Positions 56,567 through 64,000 of a stretch of DNA of 64,000 nucleotides are shown here, piece after piece. Position 1 is the stretch's first letter. Each line of letters opens with the position of its first letter. The notes under the pieces were generated by a model. It searched no databases, had not been told where the DNA came from, and saw only the letters and a list, made by a program, of their open reading frames with translations. Source of the stretch: Agromyces humatus (GTDB lineage: Bacteria > Actinomycetota > Actinomycetes > Actinomycetales > Microbacteriaceae); NCBI RefSeq assembly GCF_021228295.1, contig NZ_JAJQPD010000001.1, forward strand, positions 515,725 through 579,724, given 5' to 3'. Both the position numbers and the translations under genes were made by a program.

Positions 56567-57284
56567 ACGATTATTCTGTCATCGACCACTGACACTCTCG
56601 TAGATATGTTCGATCTGTGGATAACTCCGAAGACGCCCGGATGCCCCGCCACGATCACCAGCGCCACTCCCGCGATACCGCGATACCGTCACTCCCGGAT
56701 ACCGCCACTCCCGCGCCACCGCCAGCCCCCGAGGGACCGAATCGAACATATCCCCCGCCACCGACATCGGCCTGACGGCCGAGATCACGCACGCAGGTAG
56801 AGGGCGATGAGGTGTCGTCGGTTCTGAATTCGGCACGGATGTCGCTGACACCGGCTTGCGCGCCGAGCGCCGAGCGCCGAGCCATGCCGGGCGCTCTCGC
56901 CGATGCGGATGACGGCGCCGAGTCGTGCCGGCCGCGCCGCCTCCCCACGAGTTCGAGAGCGCGGTCGCCGCCGTGCCTGAGCCGGGAGTGCGGTCTCGGC
57001 GACACCGCCGAGCGGGCGGCACGTCGACACCGCCGAGCGGCCGGCACGGCGACACCGCCGAGCGGGCGGCACGGCGAGAGCGCCGAGACCACGGTCGCCG
57101 CCCTGCGTGGGGCACCGAGTGCACTCCCGGCCGAGCAGAACCCCAACCCAGCCGAGCAGAACCCCAACCCGGCCGAGCACAACCCCAACCCAGCCAAGCA
57201 GACCCCAACCCGGCCGAGCAGAACCCAATCCGGCCGAGCAGAACCCCCAACCCGCCCGAGCAGAACCCACCCCCGCCGAAACCC
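56567..57284. repeat. Repeat-filled noncoding region upstream of the DUF222 gene
   Basis: No credible gene in 718 bp. It contains short CCGCGATA/CCGCCACTCCCG repeats (about 56675-56730), three ~28-bp copies around GACACCGCCGAGCGGGCGGC (about 57000-57090), and seven ~20-bp units of the form GCCGAGCAGAACCCCAACCC (about 57129-57275) ending at the rmlCD stop codon. The promoter of the DUF222 gene must lie at its left end. Confidence 0.8.
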
Positions 57285-60657
<3,373 letters not shown>

Positions 60658-60675
60658 CACTCCATCCTGCCGTAT

Positions 60676-60769
60676 GTGGGTCGAGGAGGCGCACCGCCCG
60701 TGGGTCGAGGAGGCGCGCCAGCGCCGTCTCAAGACCCGAGGAGGCGCGCCAGCGCCGTCTCGAGACCCC
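60676..60769. repeat. GGTCGAG...CTCGAGACC element cluster
   Basis: Two copies of GGGTCGAGGAGGCGC and two of GCGCCAGCGCCGTCTC, ending CTCGAGACCC. The repeats overlap the boundary between the sugar transferase and rmlA genes. Confidence 0.75.
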
Positions 60770-62239
60770 TCAGTACGCCCCGTCGGGCCGTGCCACCGCG
60801 CGAATGGTGCGGTAGAGCAGGATGACGTCGCCGGTCAGCGACCAGTTCTCGACGTAGTAGAGGTCGAGGCGCACGCTGTCGTCCCACGAGAGGTCGCTGC
60901 GGCCCGCGGTCTGCCAGAGGCCGGTGATGCCGGGCTTCACGAGCAGTCGACGGTGCGCTGATTCGTCGTAGCGCTCGACCTCGGCGGCGAGCGGCGGACG
61001 CGGACCGACGAGCGACATGTCGCCGCGCAGCACGTTCACGAGTTGCGGCAGCTCGTCGAGGCTGTACTTGCGCAGGATCGCGCCGATCTTCGTGACGCGC
61101 GGGTCGGCCTTGATCTTGAACAGCATCCCGTTGCCCTCGCTCTGGTCGAGTAGGGTCGGCAGCTGTTTTTCGGCGTCGGCCACCATCGAGCGGAACTTCA
61201 GCATCTTGAACCGGCGCCCGTTGAGCCCGACGCGCTCTTGACGGAACAGTGCCGGCCCCTGGCTGTCGCCGCGGATCAGGATGGTGAGCACGAGGAACAG
61301 CGGGCTGAGCACCACGAGCCCCGCGAACGACGCGATCAGGTCGAACGCCCGCTTCGCCGCGTACTTGTTGCCCTCGAACACGGGGTAGTCGACATGGATG
61401 AGCGGCAGCCCGGCGACCGGCCGTGCGTGAATACGCGGGCCTGCGACATCCGTCAATGCCGGCGCGACGATGAGGTTGATCGAACGCGACTCGAGATCCC
61501 AGCCGAACTGGCGCAGCTGTCGTGGCGTGATCATGTCGGCACCGGTGAAGACCACGGTGTCGGCTTCGGAGGCGTCGACCGCCTCGATCGCGCGATCGTA
61601 CGACCCGAGCACGGGCACACCGGGCGCGAGGTCTTGCGCAGTGCCGCCCTGGGTGACCGCGCCGACGATGACGAAGCCGTTGCTGGGGTCGCGGGTGATC
61701 TGCTTGGCGACGTGCGCCGACGATTCCCGCTCGCCCATGAGGATCGCCCGGTAGCTGTACTCGCCGGCCGCCCTGCGGCGATTGAGCCACTGGCGCCACA
61801 ACCACCGGCTGGTGAGCAGCAGCGCGAGCCCGGTGGGCAGGGCGATGAGCAGGTAGCCACGACCGAGCTGCGTCTGCAGCAGGAACGCGATGATCGCGAG
61901 CACACCGAACACGCGGATGGTCGCGTCGGCGATGCGCTTGTACTCGGTCGAGCCGCTGCCGATGATCTTCTGGTCGCGCGTGCCGAAGAGCGCGAGTGAG
62001 GCCAGCCAGGCGATGATGAGCACGGCCGAGACGAGCGAGTACGTGATCTCGAGCGTCTGCGCCTCGCTGCGCGCGATGAGCTGCTCGGCTGCGCTCGCAC
62101 CGAACCTCAGGAACTGCGACCCGTAGACCACGACGACGAGCACGAGCAGGTCGGTGAGGAACAGCCGGGTCGCGTAGCCGCGCTGCCATCGTTCGACGAG
62201 CGCGCTCGACGTGGTCTCGGTGTACTCACTCAGCGCCAT
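60770..62239 (-). CDS. Polyprenyl-phosphate sugar-1-phosphate transferase (WbaP/WcaJ type)
   Basis: This 489-aa initiating transferase for a surface polysaccharide has four N-terminal membrane helices (about 25-150), a CoA-binding-like Rossmann region (about 165-290), one further membrane helix ([20 protein letters not shown]) and the catalytic bacterial sugar transferase domain: [33 protein letters not shown] and PGITGLWQ. It links a sugar phosphate to undecaprenyl phosphate. GAGG lies seven bases before the ATG. Confidence 0.95.
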   Translation of the reverse strand: MALSEYTETTSSALVERWQRGYATRLFLTDLLVLVVVVYGSQFLRFGASAAEQLIARSEAQTLEITYSLVSAVLIIAWLASLALFGTRDQKIIGSGSTEYKRIADATIRVFGVLAIIAFLLQTQLGRGYLLIALPTGLALLLTSRWLWRQWLNRRRAAGEYSYRAILMGERESSAHVAKQITRDPSNGFVIVGAVTQGGTAQDLAPGVPVLGSYDRAIEAVDASEADTVVFTGADMITPRQLRQFGWDLESRSINLIVAPALTDVAGPRIHARPVAGLPLIHVDYPVFEGNKYAAKRAFDLIASFAGLVVLSPLFLVLTILIRGDSQGPALFRQERVGLNGRRFKMLKFRSMVADAEKQLPTLLDQSEGNGMLFKIKADPRVTKIGAILRKYSLDELPQLVNVLRGDMSLVGPRPPLAAEVERYDESAHRRLLVKPGITGLWQTAGRSDLSWDDSVRLDLYYVENWSLTGDVILLYRTIRAVARPDGAY

Positions 62240-62440
62240 GTTGCCGCCTCAGTCACCAGCAGACACCCGAGTTCGGGTGCCGTTGGTGCAGATCGCTACG
62301 CGATCGGTCGGGTGTATCGGGTGTTGGGCCCCTCGGGGGAAGGGGTTGTTGTCGGGCGTGTAGCCCACAGAGTCCTACCTTAAGCGGGGTCGCCGGTATG
62401 GCACATCCCCCGATGGGGGGTCATGAGCCCTGAACCGCCG
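62240..62440 (-). promoter_or_regulatory. Structured leader and promoter of the sugar transferase gene
   Basis: Read on the minus strand, a possible -10 (TAAGGT, near 62385) is followed by hairpins CCCCTTCCCCCGAGGGG, GATCGC/GCGATC and CACCCGA/TCGGGTG before the start codon. No riboswitch class is recognised. Confidence 0.35.
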
Positions 62441-62518
62441 GTCGAGTGGCGCCCGACCCGCTGGTCGAGGAGCGCCCGACCCGCTGGTCGAGGAGCGCCC
62501 GACGAAGGAGGACGCGTC
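62440..62518. repeat. GGTCGAG...CTCGAGACC element with tandem left arms
   Basis: Three left arms (GGTCGAGTGGCGCCC, then GGTCGAGGAGCGCCCGACC twice) precede a single CGCGTCTCGAGACC right arm. Confidence 0.75.
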
Positions 62519-62538
62519 TCGAGACCACGCACGAAGAC

Positions 62539-62755
62539 CTAGCAGCCGGGCGTCTCGACCGTCACCTCGGTCGGCTGCACCATGGGCGTGTGCCAGACCT
62601 CGAGCGGCCCGTACTCCCCCGCCGCGCCGGTGAAGTTCGCGACGACGGTGTGCGACGCCCCCGGCTGGTTCACGATGGGCACCTTCACGGCCGGCCGGCA
62701 GAGGTGCGGCACCGCGGTCGGGGAGCTTGCAGTCGATGCGGTTGCCGTCGCAAGC
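62539..62755 (-). pseudogene. Out-of-frame C-terminal tail of the beta-helix protein
   Basis: In a different frame from the beta-helix gene that stops at 62756, an open stretch reads like a secreted C-terminal domain (TASSPTAVPHLCRPAVKVPIV, then PGASHTVVANFTG and LEVWHTPMV) and stops at 62539-62541. It may be the original end of the protein separated by a frameshift, or the end of a deleted gene. It has no start of its own. Confidence 0.45.
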
Positions 62756-64000
62756 CTACGGGGCTTGGCGATATTCGACCCATGGCTCGCTCATTAGAAG
62801 CATTTGCCCGGTATTCAGCCGAACAGGGGTAACGGGAAAGCTGACCGGAACGTTTCCGACAGCGCAGTGATACATCTTCCAAGGGATCGTGTTGTCACCG
62901 ATCGCAACGTCAAATGAGTCCTGGTACGCCAAGGTCATGACGTCGAACAGGCCTTTCAGCACGGCGTTGTCAAACTGCCCGCTGACTATCTCGGTCTCGG
63001 TCCCCAGTGGAACCCCCGGCCAGCGCGTCTCGCCGAACCAGACATTCTCCATAGTCACGGTCGAATCGAACGGCGGAGCACATGGGAGCTCGCCCCAACC
63101 CGACTCAATTGTCGGGTCATAGCTCCCCGGGTCGCTCGCTGTGACGGCTGCCTGATTCGATATGAACTTACTGTTCGTCACAATGAGAGCTGATAGTGAC
63201 CCAAGATGAATGGCGCTGTGCGAGTTCTTGAACACGGCATGGTCAATCCATGAGCCGATTGCGCCGGACCCCATCGAGATCGCGAACGCCGTTGGCTCAG
63301 CGCCTGCATCGACGCCATCCGTATCACCGCCGAAAGCGTCGTCCGCGGAACTCGTGAAGACGATCGGCTTCTCGACCGTGCCAGTTGCGTAGAGAACGCC
63401 GCTGACAGCCAGCCCGCCTTTTACGACGACCCCGGGCTCAATGCTCAGCGTTCCGGCAACACTCAACTCGCCGGTATATGCGGACACAGTGCTTGACTCC
63501 GCCATGACGTAGGCGGCCCCTGCCGCCAGTGAAGATCGGTAGAAGCTCACTGCTCGCTCGCGCGGAGAGCCTAAGAGGACGTTGGCGTCTTCTCCGGAGA
63601 ACGGTACGCCCGAGATGTCCGCGACCTCGGAGAATCTAACGCCTCCAGCTTCCGCTGGGGCAGCAATGACGTTGCGCACGAGAATCGGTGCGTCCACTCC
63701 GACGATTAGGAGTGGTGCCGAGATCTCACTGTCGACGATTCTGAACGATTCAGCTCCCCGCCAGTAAGTGTCGAAGAACTCTGCATTTGGCGTGATGACT
63801 ACGTGCTCAATATTCACCCTTCCACCAGGGCGAAATCTCGATGGCTGCCCGGAGGTTCCTTCACCGTCAGTATCGCCACCAAGCGCGTCGTCGTCGCTCC
63901 GGGTGAAGATGATGGGTTGTTCCGGGGTTCCGATTGCGTTGAGCGTGCCGGTGACCCCAAGGTTCATTCCTTTCAACACGATCCCAGGGTCGATACTCAA
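62756..64000 (-). CDS. Secreted parallel beta-helix protein (partial)
   Basis: The last 414 codons of a gene that enters from the right edge. Two repeats are evident: GVLYATGTVEKPIVFTSSADDAFGGDTDG matches TLNAIGTPEQPIIFTRSDDDALGGDTDG, each followed by right-handed beta-helix-like strands (HAVFKNSHSAIHLG, NSKFISNQAAV). This is typical of adhesin-like or pectate-lyase-fold surface proteins. Base composition is lower in GC than its neighbours, suggesting transfer. The stop at 62756 may be premature. Confidence 0.75.
   Translation of the reverse strand: MSIDPGIVLKGMNLGVTGTLNAIGTPEQPIIFTRSDDDALGGDTDGEGTSGQPSRFRPGGRVNIEHVVITPNAEFFDTYWRGAESFRIVDSEISAPLLIVGVDAPILVRNVIAAPAEAGGVRFSEVADISGVPFSGEDANVLLGSPRERAVSFYRSSLAAGAAYVMAESSTVSAYTGELSVAGTLSIEPGVVVKGGLAVSGVLYATGTVEKPIVFTSSADDAFGGDTDGVDAGAEPTAFAISMGSGAIGSWIDHAVFKNSHSAIHLGSLSALIVTNSKFISNQAAVTASDPGSYDPTIESGWGELPCAPPFDSTVTMENVWFGETRWPGVPLGTETEIVSGQFDNAVLKGLFDVMTLAYQDSFDVAIGDNTIPWKMYHCAVGNVPVSFPVTPVRLNTGQMLLMSEPWVEYRQAP

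Overview
The window is 64 kb of high-GC DNA that looks like an actinobacterial chromosome, most likely from the family Microbacteriaceae. This is an inference from gene content: the topA-tmk-holB block, a Tad-like pilus operon with a DUF4244 pilin, an rmlCD fusion, and DUF222/HNH and DUF559 proteins. Nothing in the sequence fixes the genus.

Layout. (1) 1-2147: end of an exported-protein gene, a Gfo/Idh/MocA oxidoreductase, and a secreted SGNH/GDSL hydrolase with a terminator. (2) 2337-24256: a ~21.9 kb integrated element in the 3' end of tRNA-Thr(CGT). Its ends are marked by a 35-bp direct repeat of the tRNA 3' end and, just inside, an 18-bp direct repeat that looks like integrase arm sites. 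Going inward from the tRNA it carries an excisionase-like protein and a tyrosine integrase, three tandem hairpins, a decayed Fic gene, an AbiEi/AbiEii pair, a MobF relaxase-helicase, an IS256-family remnant, and a polymorphic toxin operon. That operon holds a LamG protein, a 2.3-kaa RHS-HINT toxin, an immunity candidate resembling EF-Tu domain III, a second immunity-like protein, a 45-aa ORF, a displaced HINT-nuclease cassette, and its candidate immunity gene. No type IV secretion genes are visible, so the element looks mobilizable rather than self-transmissible. (3) 24372-30635: housekeeping operon topA-tmk-holB-S33 peptidase. (4) 31285-35558: LacI-family regulator and Tad-like pilus genes. 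(5) 36013-44859: acetyl-CoA synthetase, a repeat-flanked DUF559-type nuclease, RidA, a class A PBP, a metallophosphoesterase, tRNA-Pro, and VanZ. (6) 44878-51694: UDP-sugar dehydrogenase, a DUF418/acyltransferase-like membrane protein, Usp, and a large membrane protein with a hydrolase-like motif. (7) 51711-64000: cell-envelope glycan genes (GT-C, GT2, GtrA, rmlABCD, polyprenyl sugar transferase), a DUF222/HNH protein, and a truncated beta-helix protein running off the right edge.

The most unusual signal is a dispersed element of fixed geometry: two ACAGGAC heptamers 12 bp apart, a 16-17 bp centre, and two GTCCTGT heptamers 12 bp apart (68-69 bp). Three copies plus one variant copy (GGAGGAC/GTCCTCC) are present. 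Two copies bracket a gene for a protein with an AbiEi-like N-terminus and a Vsr/DUF559-like nuclease domain. The variant lies in frame inside the tadB gene. Several minisatellites and a second repeat family (GGTCGAG...CTCGAGACC) also lie between genes.
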